A stretch of 64,000 nucleotides of DNA, from contig JAWVEY010000031.1 of assembly GCA_033856515.1 (NCBI GenBank), positions 6,586 to 70,585 on the forward strand, read 5' to 3'. The DNA comes from JALZKA01 sp033856515. GTDB lineage: Bacteria; Actinomycetota; Thermoleophilia; Solirubrobacterales; 70-9. The translations under genes were made by a program, and so were the position numbers. The notes below the pieces were generated by a model that was not told the origin of the DNA, ran no database searches, and was given only the letters and a program-made list of their open reading frames with translations. Positions 13,882 through 21,760 of this stretch are shown one piece after another (the first letter of the stretch is position 1; every line of letters begins with the position of its first letter).

Positions 13882-15159
13882 ATGCGACCGGCGCGGCTGC
13901 GCGACTCCCTCGTCAACAGCCTCTGGCTGATCCCCATGCTCTTCGCGGTGAGCGGCGCCACGTTCGCCCTCATCACTCTCTCGATCGACAGGGCGGGGGA
14001 TTACGATCTGGTTTCCCAGGCGCTGACCGGGCCGCCGGCGGCAGCACAGACGATCCTCACCACATTCATCGCTTCGCTCGTAACCCTGATCTCGATCGTG
14101 ATGACGGTGATCACGGTTGCAGTCCAACTCGCGATGCAGCAGTTCTCGCCGCGAATCGTTCGACCGCTGCTCCAGGAACGCCGCAACCAGTGCATGGTCG
14201 GCCTCTTTGCCGCGACCCTCGTCTTCTGTTTGATCGTCGTGCCGCAGGCCTACGGGCACGAGGGAGGAAAAGGCTCAGGGCTGCCCGGCCTTTCGATCCT
14301 CTCTGCGGAGGTGTTGATGCTCGCGAGCGTCATAGCGCTGATCCTCTACGTCCATCAGGCTGGGCAAGCGATGCGTGTCAGCGGGCTGATCGATCTCGTC
14401 AGCGATCAGACCCGCGCGATGGTCAAGGCGACCTACCCAGAGCCCGACTCGCCACTGGCAGACGTCGCCGGGGAGGATGTGACTGCGAGTCCGGAGGCCG
14501 GCGTGGTCTACCGAATCGAGTACGACGTGCTGGTCGAGGAAGCCCGTCGTGCGGACGTCGCGCTCGAACTCGTCCCCGCGATGGGCGACTTCGTCGCCAG
14601 CGGGGCGCCGTTGATGCGAATTCACAGCGACGGCGGCTCGCGGCTCGATCGCAACAGGGTCAAGCAGCTGGTTTGGCTGGGTGGCGAGCGAAGCCACACG
14701 GACGATCCGTCCTACGGCGTTCGCAAGCTCGTCGATATCGCCGAGCGAGGTCTGGTTGAGCCATTCGAGGACCCGACGACCGCGGTCATGGCTATTGACC
14801 GCATCCACGACGTGCTGCGGATGCTGGTCAATCGGGACTTTCCCGATGGCCGCTATTACGACGACCGCGGCGTGCTGCGCCTGACCGTGCCGGTGGTTGG
14901 ATGGGACGACTACGTCTGGCTCGCCTTCACGGAGCTAAGAGTGGCCGGTGCTGGATCGCCGCAGATTCCCCGGCGTATTCGGGCTGCGATCGAGGATCTT
15001 CTAAAGGTCGCGCCGCCGGATCGCCGGCCGCCTCTTGAGAGGCAGCTCCAGTTGCTCGATGCGCAAGTCGAGCTGGAGTACGACGAGGACGGGCAGATCG
15101 AGCGGGCAATGAGCAGCGATCGTCAGGGGATCGGGTCACCGCAGGCCCCGCAAGGGTGA
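13882..15159 (+). CDS. DUF2254-family integral membrane protein
   Basis: This is 425 residues. Four hydrophobic segments fill the first 180 residues (SLWLIPMLFAVSGATFALITL; TFIASLVTLISIVMTVITVAV; MVGLFAATLVFCLIVV; AEVLMLASVIALILYV). Between them is the conserved AMQQFSPRIVRPLL. A soluble region follows with HSDGGSRLDRNRVKQLVWLGGERSHTDDPSYGVRKLVDIAERGL, the DUF2254 core. No biochemical role is established for the family. It sits between the EAL and GGDEF genes, which suggests but does not prove a link to cyclic di-GMP. Confidence 0.85.
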   Translation: MRPARLRDSLVNSLWLIPMLFAVSGATFALITLSIDRAGDYDLVSQALTGPPAAAQTILTTFIASLVTLISIVMTVITVAVQLAMQQFSPRIVRPLLQERRNQCMVGLFAATLVFCLIVVPQAYGHEGGKGSGLPGLSILSAEVLMLASVIALILYVHQAGQAMRVSGLIDLVSDQTRAMVKATYPEPDSPLADVAGEDVTASPEAGVVYRIEYDVLVEEARRADVALELVPAMGDFVASGAPLMRIHSDGGSRLDRNRVKQLVWLGGERSHTDDPSYGVRKLVDIAERGLVEPFEDPTTAVMAIDRIHDVLRMLVNRDFPDGRYYDDRGVLRLTVPVVGWDDYVWLAFTELRVAGAGSPQIPRRIRAAIEDLLKVAPPDRRPPLERQLQLLDAQVELEYDEDGQIERAMSSDRQGIGSPQAPQG

Positions 15160-15188
15160 GCAACAGGTCGGTGGCCGTACTTCGCGAC

Positions 15189-15917
15189 TTAGACCGGCGC
15201 GTTACGAGAAGCGATGAGCGCTGCGTCGGCGCGATTGATCAGCGACTCAAGATCGTCTGTTGTGCTGAGGGTCGCGAGACCAAGGCTGATCGTGCCCTGC
15301 GTGTCTGCCGCAATCGCGGCGCGAATCTCCTCAAAACGCGACTCGGCATCCACGGCGTCGACATTCGACATGGCGCATACGAACTCGTCGCCTCCAAATC
15401 GCACGATCGGTTCATACGACCGCATCCGGGACCGCATGGCGTTCGCAACCGACACGATGAGGACATCGCCCGCCGCGTGGCCCGTCGCGTCGTTGACGAG
15501 CTTCAAGCCGTCAATATCCACGAACCCGAGGACAAGGGAGCCCTTTTCGCGGCGTGCTCTGTCGATCGCCTGTTCGAGGGCGGCTACACCGGCCCCTCGG
15601 CGATAGACCCCGGTTAGGTCGTCCAGATGGGCGACATCGAGTGCCTTGCGGGCCTCGTCGCGATCGGCTATGGCGAGCGCACGGTCCCCCGCCGCAACCT
15701 CGCGGTCATGAGCGGCGCCCTTGCGGTCCTCAGCAGCCTGGGCCCGGTCGGCTGCAGATCGCCCACGGCTCTCGGCCGCGCTTTCGGTCAACGCGGTCTG
15801 GTCGCGGGCCATCGAGTCGAGCGCCTTCGCGGAGGCATCCCGCGCTTCTGCGTCCAGATCTCTAATAGAGGCGTCTTTGTCGCGCCGAGTCCCATTGTTG
15901 TCGCGCTCCGTGGGCAT
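15189..15917 (-). CDS. GGDEF-domain diguanylate cyclase
   Basis: This is 242 residues. The first 90 are almost entirely Ala, Asp and Arg in a repeating AADRxxAAxDR pattern, a charged helical or coiled-coil segment common before actinobacterial GGDEF domains. Then comes the linker LDDLTGVYRR and a full GGDEF domain with VLGFVDIDGLKLVND, GHAAGDVLI and the active site RFGGDEFVCAMS. All expected catalytic residues are visible, so it should make cyclic di-GMP from GTP. No RxxD inhibitory site is obvious five residues before the motif. It converges on the DUF2254 gene. Confidence 0.9.
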   Translation of the reverse strand: MPTERDNNGTRRDKDASIRDLDAEARDASAKALDSMARDQTALTESAAESRGRSAADRAQAAEDRKGAAHDREVAAGDRALAIADRDEARKALDVAHLDDLTGVYRRGAGVAALEQAIDRARREKGSLVLGFVDIDGLKLVNDATGHAAGDVLIVSVANAMRSRMRSYEPIVRFGGDEFVCAMSNVDAVDAESRFEEIRAAIAADTQGTISLGLATLSTTDDLESLINRADAALIASRNAPV

Positions 15918-15922
15918 TTCGA

Positions 15923-16123
15923 TCAGGTGCGCGAGCGGCGCAAACTCGACGCCTCAAAGAACAAGAGGACCGAAGGTGTCTCACCCACCCACGGCGCGAC
16001 GGTGACCCTGCCAGAACGTGGATCGACCGAGACAACCCGGGCCTCGAGGCCCGAATCAAAGCCGCGATAAGGCTCAGTAGTTTCGACGCGATCACCGAAG
16101 GTGAACTGCCGGCGGGTGATCAT
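15923..16123 (-). CDS. Small hypothetical protein upstream of GGDEF gene
   Basis: This is 66 residues, opening MITRRQFTFGDRVETTEPYR and containing LEARVVSVDPRSGRVTVAPW. The alternating pattern suggests a small SH3-like beta barrel. It ends five bases before the start of the GGDEF gene on the same strand, so a two-gene transcript is likely. No family is recognised with confidence. The codon use fits the surroundings, which supports a real gene. Confidence 0.55.
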   Translation of the reverse strand: MITRRQFTFGDRVETTEPYRGFDSGLEARVVSVDPRSGRVTVAPWVGETPSVLLFFEASSLRRSRT

Positions 16124-16380
16124 GGGCGGTTCCGTGCCCAGACCTGCAGGCGAAACGGATAGGCAGTCATGCGACCTAACCGCATTGCGTGCGACCCCTA
16201 TGCAGAGGTCCTACGTCCGTATTCAGCATGTGCCTTCCCCTCGTTGTGGGATGGTCGAGCGGACCTAAAAAGATGGCGACAGGAAGGAATTACTCCAGAA
16301 GTCAGCCAGTCAGCGTCCGTCTAACGCTCATCATAACGTAACTCAAATCACGTTTATCACTATCGAGTAAGCGTCGCGTT

Positions 16381-16956
16381 TCAGCGAAGCAGCGGGAATC
16401 GGTGCGCGACGGAGGTGCGGCCCCACCAATCACCCAGACCCAGGTAGCGACCCGCACCGACGTAGGCGATGCCGGCGAGGACGATCGCGTAAACGACATG
16501 GTCGTCTAGGAAGGGGTTGTTCTCTGGCCAGATCGCGCTCGCCGTGTAGAAGAGAATCATCCAGACGATCCCGGCGATCGCCGCCAGCCGAGTCATGACT
16601 CCGAGGAGCAGCAGGATCCCGATGCCGGCCATCGAGATCATGTAGATCCAGTCGACCCACGCTTGACCGGCGAGATCGGAATACAAGCCCGTAAAGGGCT
16701 CCTTGGTATGCAAGCCGAACGTCAGGAAGCCCTCGGTCGGAGAGCCCCCGTTGATCCACGCGTCGGGGCTCCCGAAATCAATTCCTCCGGTCTTTGGATC
16801 GCGGCCGGTGGCGAAGCCAAGGCCGAAGCATTTGTCCAGAAACGCCCAAAGAAAAATCCAGCCCATCGCTATCCGCAGAAGACCCCAGAAGATCCCGCCC
16901 CGCTCAACAGCCGCGGATTCAACGACAGAGGTGTCCGAACTTCGCAAGTCGCTCAT
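16381..16956 (-). CDS. DoxX-like integral membrane protein
   Basis: This is 191 residues from the ATG at 16956, preceded by GAAGGGA; a longer frame upstream is rejected. Segments include LLRIAMGWIFLWAFLDKCFGL, WIYMISMAGIGILLLLGVM, LAAIAGIVWMILFYTASAIW and VYAIVLAGIAYVGAGRYLGL. This is the four-helix DoxX/TQO-small-subunit layout. Family members take part in redox balance or thiosulfate:quinone oxidoreduction; the exact role is unknown here. It is divergent from the winged-helix gene at 17008 with only 51 bases between, so that regulator may control it. Confidence 0.8.
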   Translation of the reverse strand: MSDLRSSDTSVVESAAVERGGIFWGLLRIAMGWIFLWAFLDKCFGLGFATGRDPKTGGIDFGSPDAWINGGSPTEGFLTFGLHTKEPFTGLYSDLAGQAWVDWIYMISMAGIGILLLLGVMTRLAAIAGIVWMILFYTASAIWPENNPFLDDHVVYAIVLAGIAYVGAGRYLGLGDWWGRTSVAHRFPLLR

Positions 16957-17007
16957 CCGGCAGTCCCTTCGATGGAGGTCAAATCGGGGATAGCGTAACA
17001 TGGACTC

Positions 17008-17361
17008 ATGAATTCTATTTCAGGAGTTCAAAGCCAGGAGTTAGTTAGGACCCCACCTGCCTGGGACTTCTTGACTAACCACGCCCACGTCCTCGTCTGT
17101 GTGGCGAACGACCCAGGCATCCGCGCTCGGGACATCGCGCTGGCGGTTGGGATCACCGAGCGAGCGACGCACAGAATCCTCGGGGAGCTCGTCAAGGAGG
17201 GCTACGTGCTTCGCGAGCGACAGGGGCGCCGAAACCGCTACGAAATCGTCGCTGACCTCCCCTTGCCGCACCCCCTTGTCCAGGAGCGCCAGGTCGGCGA
17301 GCTGATCGCCGTTTTGGTCGGATCGGATCGGAGCGAGAGCGCCGTCTCCATCTCGTCCTGA
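17008..17361 (+). CDS. Winged helix-turn-helix transcriptional regulator
   Basis: This is 117 residues. The core, WDFLTNHAHVLVCVANDPGI then RARDIALAVGITERATHRILGELVKEGYVLRERQGRRNRYEI, is a clear MarR/ArsR-like winged helix with recognition helix and wing (RQGRRNRYEI). No sensor cysteines or effector domain are seen. It is transcribed away from the DoxX gene and 42 bp ahead of the UspA gene, so it may control both. The start is not backed by a strong ribosome-binding site. Confidence 0.85.
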   Translation: MNSISGVQSQELVRTPPAWDFLTNHAHVLVCVANDPGIRARDIALAVGITERATHRILGELVKEGYVLRERQGRRNRYEIVADLPLPHPLVQERQVGELIAVLVGSDRSESAVSISS

Positions 17362-17403
17362 ATCACAACTTTGCCAACGACATCCAACCGAAGGAGCAAG
17401 AAC

Positions 17404-17874
17404 ATGTTCAAGAAGATTCTGGTCGCACAAGATGGCTCGGACGGGTCGGCACGAGTACTGCCGCTCGCGATCGCGATGGCTGAAGACGCCGGAGCTGAAA
17501 TCGTCATCGCCCACGTTGACGAACGGACCACCGGAAAGGGCGGCGGTTCCCTGAACGCCCTCGACGGCGAGCTTCAGGAACAGCTGAAGGCTCGAGCGAG
17601 TGAGCTCACGGCCAACGGCACAGCCACCACATTTGAGTCCGGAACCATCATGGTGGGAGGGCCCGCGCACGTGCTCGCAGAGATCGCAGACTCAGTTGGG
17701 GCCGACCTGATCGTCGCGGGAACGCGAGGTCATTCTCCCCTCAGTGGCTTGATGCTCGGCAGTGTCGCTCAGCGTCTGCTTCACGTCGCGCACCAGCCTG
17801 TCCTGCTCGTCCCGGAGTCGGCAGATGTGGGCACGGCGCTCGATCGCCCTGCCATGGCCGCGGCCGGCGCCTGA
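17404..17874 (+). CDS. Universal stress protein, UspA family
   Basis: This is 156 residues from the ATG at 17404, with GAAGGAG upstream. It opens MFKKILVAQDGSDGSARVLPLA, the first Usp beta strand and ATP-contacting Asp. It ends with LIVAGTRGHSPLSGLMLGSVAQRLLHVAHQPVLLVP, which contains the ATP-binding G-2x-G-9x-G(S) pattern. This points to the ATP-binding class of UspA. It probably forms a transcript with the oxidoreductase 13 bp downstream. Confidence 0.9.
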   Translation: MFKKILVAQDGSDGSARVLPLAIAMAEDAGAEIVIAHVDERTTGKGGGSLNALDGELQEQLKARASELTANGTATTFESGTIMVGGPAHVLAEIADSVGADLIVAGTRGHSPLSGLMLGSVAQRLLHVAHQPVLLVPESADVGTALDRPAMAAAGA

Positions 17875-17887
17875 GGCAACGGCTCGC

Positions 17888-19111
17888 ATGACTGATGACA
17901 CGCAAGCCACCGCCCCTCTCAGGGTTCTGATCGCGGGCGGTGGCGTTACGGGCCTCGAGGCCCTGCTTGCACTTCGTGAGCTGGCCGGCGACCGGGTCGC
18001 GGTGACCCTCGTGGCGCCCCAGCCTGAGTTCGTTTATCGCCCGATGATCGTCGAAGAAGCGTTCTCCCACGTGCCCGCAGAGCGGCATGAGCTGGATCTG
18101 TTGGTCGCCGATCGCGGCGGCCAATTCGTCCTGGGCGAGCTGAATGAAGTCGTGCCCGACGAGCACCTCGTGCGCCTTGCCGACGGCGCAGAGCTCGAGT
18201 ACGACGCGGCGATCATCTGCATCGGGGCACCGGCAGTCCCCGCGTACGAGTCTGCGACGACCCTTCGCTCGTGGGATGAACCGCTCGCGATCGACGAGGC
18301 ATTGGCAGCGGCTGCATCCCACTCGAGCGGCACGATCGCTTTCGTGGTTCCGCCTGGAGTCTCATGGCCACTCCCCCTCTATGAGCTGGCGATGCTCGCG
18401 CAACCTCGCGCGGCCGATCAGGGCCTGGACGTGAAGACGCTGATCGTCACGCCCGAATCCGAGCCTCTTGCGATCTTCGGCCCGCCCGCTACTGATGTCG
18501 TCGCCGGGATGCTGCGAGGCAGACACATCGAAGTCAAGTGCGGCGCGTCTGTGGTTGGCGTCGATGGCGAGTATGTGACGCTTCCCGACAATGAACCCCT
18601 GGACGTTGGCGCGGTGGTCGCGCTGCCGGTGTTGACCGGGCCGGGCGTTTCGGGTCTGCCATCGGACGGTGATGGATTCATACCGACGGACGAGCATGGC
18701 CAGGTGCGCGGAGTCCAAGACGTGTTTGCGGCTGGTGACGGCACCGATTTCCCGATCAAGCAGGGCGGCCTCGGGACCCAACAGGCCGATGCCTGCGCAG
18801 AAATGATCGCGTCCCGGGCAGGCGCGGATCTCGCGCCGCAGCCGTTCCGGCCAATGCTTCGCGGCAAGCTCATCACGAAGTCCGAATCGCTCAGCCTGAC
18901 CGCGGACATAGCAGGGGGCGGAGGTCCAAGCACCGTGTCACCGAACGTTCTCTGGCGACCGTCGCAGAAGATCGCCGGCCGCTACCTCTCGCCATATTTG
19001 TCCGGCGCGAAGTTCGGCTTCGAGACCCAGCAATTGGATGGCTCGCTCGAGATCGAAGTCTCGCTGCCGACCGAATGGCATGGACAACCGGTCGGCTGGG
19101 ACTCGAAATAG
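17888..19111 (+). CDS. FAD-dependent pyridine-nucleotide-type oxidoreductase (NDH-2/SQR-like)
   Basis: This is 407 residues. The N-terminal FAD-binding motif is LRVLIAGGGVTGLEALLAL (GxGxxG). Blocks EFVYRPMIVEEAFSH and YDAAIICIGAPAVP fit sulfide:quinone reductase and type II NADH dehydrogenase relatives. VQDVFAAGDGTDFPIKQGGLGTQQADACAEMI is the second FAD-binding block near the C-terminus. The two active-site Cys of true SQR are not evident, so the electron donor is open. No membrane anchor is clear. It follows uspA and may act in stress respiration. Confidence 0.8.
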   Translation: MTDDTQATAPLRVLIAGGGVTGLEALLALRELAGDRVAVTLVAPQPEFVYRPMIVEEAFSHVPAERHELDLLVADRGGQFVLGELNEVVPDEHLVRLADGAELEYDAAIICIGAPAVPAYESATTLRSWDEPLAIDEALAAAASHSSGTIAFVVPPGVSWPLPLYELAMLAQPRAADQGLDVKTLIVTPESEPLAIFGPPATDVVAGMLRGRHIEVKCGASVVGVDGEYVTLPDNEPLDVGAVVALPVLTGPGVSGLPSDGDGFIPTDEHGQVRGVQDVFAAGDGTDFPIKQGGLGTQQADACAEMIASRAGADLAPQPFRPMLRGKLITKSESLSLTADIAGGGGPSTVSPNVLWRPSQKIAGRYLSPYLSGAKFGFETQQLDGSLEIEVSLPTEWHGQPVGWDSK

Positions 19112-19150
19112 GCCCAGTTGCGTCGGCCGGAACGGTCGTGTGACTTCTAC

Positions 19151-20110
19151 ATGACCGCGCTTCTCGAAACCGCCCTTGAGGAAGCAACCAGCAGTGTGCC
19201 AATCGCAGCGCCGGGTGATACCGCGGGCGAAGTTCGCGCCGCAATCGCCGGACAGACCTTCGAATGCGCAGAGGATGTTGCGATTCTCGAGGGCGAGTTC
19301 CTGCGCGGAGTGCTCGCGATCGAGCGCCTGCTCGCGGCCGACGCCGCTCAGCCCCTCGCATCCATCATGGACGCCGACCCGCCCACAATCGTCGACGGGT
19401 GTGACCAGGAAGCAGTGGCATGGCGGATGATCGAGCGCGGGCAAGCGAGCATCGCCGTGGTCGACGCCGAAGGCCGGTTCGGGGGTCTGATCTCGCCGCA
19501 CGCGATGGTTTCCGCATTGCTCGCGGAACACGACGAAAGCCTCGCTCGACTGGGCGGCTACCTCGCCGGCTCTCGGCGAGCGCGCCAAGCGGCGGAGGAG
19601 AATGTGACCCGGCGACTTTGGCATCGGCTGCCGTGGCTGATCGTAGGTCTCGCGGGAGCCATGCTCTCGGTCGCGATCGTAAGCGGCTTCGAGCAAGAGC
19701 TCAACGCCGAGGTCCTTCTCGCATTCTTTCTTCCCGCCGTGATCTACATGGCCGACGCCGTCGGCACCCAGACGGAGGCGATCCTGATCCGCGCGATGTC
19801 GGCAGGCATCACGGTCCGTTCCGTCTTCGTTCGCGAACTCGCCACGGGAGCGATCCTCGGCGGCCTTGTCGGGACCACGTTCCTGGTGTTTGCCCTCGCC
19901 ACCTTCGGAGACGCTCAGATCGCGATCGCCGTCGCCGTCGCACTGTTTGCAAGTTGCTCGATCGCTTCAGTGATCGCAATGATCCTGCCATGGGCCTTGG
20001 CGAAGGCCGGACGAGATCCAGCTTTCGGTGCGGGTCCGCTGGCGACCGTGATTCAGGATCTGCTCTCGATCGTCGTCTACTTCGCAGTCGCGACCGCAAT
20101 CGCGGTCTAG
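19151..20110 (+). CDS. MgtE-like divalent cation transporter with CBS region
   Basis: This is 319 residues from the ATG at 19151; a TTG at 19118 is possible since neither start has a strong ribosome-binding site. The N-terminal soluble part has two CBS-like units (FLRGVLAIERLL; ASIMDADPPTIVDG; SIAVVDAEGRFGGLIS). The C-terminal half has five hydrophobic helices including FFLPAVIYMADAVGTQTEAILIRAM, where the PxVxxMxxxxGxQ signature of the MgtE pore is clear. It should carry Mg2+ or a related ion. The usual MgtE N domain is short or missing. Confidence 0.85.
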   Translation: MTALLETALEEATSSVPIAAPGDTAGEVRAAIAGQTFECAEDVAILEGEFLRGVLAIERLLAADAAQPLASIMDADPPTIVDGCDQEAVAWRMIERGQASIAVVDAEGRFGGLISPHAMVSALLAEHDESLARLGGYLAGSRRARQAAEENVTRRLWHRLPWLIVGLAGAMLSVAIVSGFEQELNAEVLLAFFLPAVIYMADAVGTQTEAILIRAMSAGITVRSVFVRELATGAILGGLVGTTFLVFALATFGDAQIAIAVAVALFASCSIASVIAMILPWALAKAGRDPAFGAGPLATVIQDLLSIVVYFAVATAIAV

Positions 20111-20116
20111 GGGTTC

Positions 20117-20788
20117 CTAGCCCGACGCAGACTCGTAGAGGGTTCCCATCAGCTCGTCGAAGTCGGCGCTGAAGGCAGGGCTGGGCTTGCCGTCCACCTG
20201 GACCACGTAGAGAATGGAACCAATCACGAACTCGGCGTGATGGGCCTCGACCGGGCCGTCGTCCTCGTTCGGCACGTGATGTACCGCGACCGAGTCCGGG
20301 ACGTCGTCCAGTTCGTACTCGAGCGGAGTCACCACACATTTGTCTGGACAGGGCGACTTCAGATCCTCCTCGTGAAGGATGTCCCGCGCCTCGAGAGCGC
20401 CCTCTTCGGAATCGAACTGGGCGGCGAGAATTCGCACATTCAGGCCCGCGCGGCCGAGCTCCATGCTCACGGCCTCTTCGAAGCCTGCGTCCTCGATTGT
20501 GGCGCCGAGCTCGTCTTGGTCGGTAGCGCCCCCGACGATAAGAAAGTGGGTGATGTCCGTCGCCTCATCCCACTCCGACTCGGTCCCCTCATCAAGCCCG
20601 AGTGCGTCTGCGGTCGGCAGGGTGCTGCTGAGGTCGGCGGCCGGGACATCGCCCTCCCCATCGTCGTCGTCGCCACCACACGCCCCGAGCGCGATCGCGG
20701 CAAGAGCCAGGATGAGCGCGGCCAAGACGAGGGGCAGCCCCCCGGTAGCTCGGCGCGTTTCTCCCCGTATCCCAATCCTCGAAGCCAT
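20117..20788 (-). CDS. Putative lipoprotein
   Basis: This is 223 residues from the ATG at 20788. The signal sequence LPLVLAALILALAAIALGAC ends in a lipobox (LGAC), followed by an acidic GGDDDDGEGD stretch. The mature domain reads LSSTLPTADALGL, then ITHFLIVGGATDQDELGATI and AAQFDSEEGALEARDILHEED, and ends with PAFSADFDELMGTLYESASG. Its mixed alpha/beta character suggests a ligand-binding lipoprotein, but no family is recognised. It lies 37 bp after the SGNH hydrolase gene on the same strand. Confidence 0.75.
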   Translation of the reverse strand: MASRIGIRGETRRATGGLPLVLAALILALAAIALGACGGDDDDGEGDVPAADLSSTLPTADALGLDEGTESEWDEATDITHFLIVGGATDQDELGATIEDAGFEEAVSMELGRAGLNVRILAAQFDSEEGALEARDILHEEDLKSPCPDKCVVTPLEYELDDVPDSVAVHHVPNEDDGPVEAHHAEFVIGSILYVVQVDGKPSPAFSADFDELMGTLYESASG

Positions 20789-20825
20789 TGCGACGCGGCG
20801 AGTATCCCGCACAGGAGGGTTTGCG

Positions 20826-21746
20826 TCAATGACGCTCGTCACGCTTCTCGGTTTCCTCGGCGACGAACCGCCCGAAGTTCGCCATCCCAAGCGCGGTGGG
20901 ATGAGCGAGCACGCCCAAGCCGTTGAGCGGATCGACAAGCTGCGTTATCCACTGCGCTCCCGGGAGCGCACACATCGTGTGGTCCAGGGCGTCCTCCTGT
21001 TGCAGGCTGACGTAAGTCGCGTCGTTGCGCCGGGCTGCGCGCTTGAGCCCCGCGTCGAGACGATCGACCAGCCCTTGTATGTAGTCGGCGTCCTCGGGCC
21101 AGAGCGGCACGATCGGCCAGCAGCCGCCCGGCGTGAAGTACTGCCCGTAGCCAACCACCAACACGTTCGCGCGCGGCGCTCGCCTGTGCACGTCGCGGAC
21201 GATCTTCGCGAGCACCGGGCGGAGCGCCCTGATCGTTTCGACGTTCGGATCGCTCCCATCCGCCTCGAACCCCTCCTTGCACGACGTCCCCGTCCCGGGA
21301 GGCGCAGGGTTGATGCAGCCGATGCCAACCCCAACGAGGTTGAAGTCGTTGGCGCCGATCGGGCCGAGCGTGACCAGGGTCGTGTCCCGCCCGAGCGCAT
21401 CGAGCTGCGGGATGTTGTCCCCCTGTGCTGTGTACATGTGAGCGGTCGTCGCGCTGGAGCAGGTCACATCGCGAAAGGCCGTCACCCCGAGGGTCTGGGC
21501 CGCGACGGTTGGGAAGTTGTGGTCTGAGCGCAAGCAGGAGATCGGGTCGGTGCGCTGGATGGGGATGACCGGCCCGGAAGCCGCCGAGTCGCCGATGGCG
21601 ACGTACCGCTCGCCGCCTGGGCCGTGGTCCCAGACGTCGCCGATGGCGGCCGAAGCGCTAGTCGGGACGAGAAGCAAGAAAGGCAACGCGCAGCTCACGG
21701 CAGCTGCGCGAATCCTCGGATGGTGCTTTCGCGATGGCTGTCTCAT
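20826..21746 (-). CDS. Secreted SGNH-family lipase/esterase
   Basis: This is 306 residues with a signal peptide (IRAAAVSCALPFLLLVPTSASA). Block I is ERYVAIGDSAASGPVIP (catalytic Ser in GDSxxxG), block III LVTLGPIGANDFN (GxND) and block V LAHPTALGMANF (catalytic His). The conserved cysteines in ISCLRSDHNFP and DVTCSS resemble Streptomyces-type extracellular lipases of the SGNH fold. It should hydrolyse esters outside the cell. The gene follows the BNR-repeat gene by 14 bp, suggesting a shared transcript. Confidence 0.9.
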   Translation of the reverse strand: MRQPSRKHHPRIRAAAVSCALPFLLLVPTSASAAIGDVWDHGPGGERYVAIGDSAASGPVIPIQRTDPISCLRSDHNFPTVAAQTLGVTAFRDVTCSSATTAHMYTAQGDNIPQLDALGRDTTLVTLGPIGANDFNLVGVGIGCINPAPPGTGTSCKEGFEADGSDPNVETIRALRPVLAKIVRDVHRRAPRANVLVVGYGQYFTPGGCWPIVPLWPEDADYIQGLVDRLDAGLKRAARRNDATYVSLQQEDALDHTMCALPGAQWITQLVDPLNGLGVLAHPTALGMANFGRFVAEETEKRDERH

Positions 21747-21760
21747 TTCGTGCTCAGGGG

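Noticed and set aside
16124..16380. A gene or RNA in the 257-base gap before the DoxX gene
   Set aside because: No coding frame or stable hairpin was found; the stretch 16320-16370 is AT-richer but has no clear promoter boxes.
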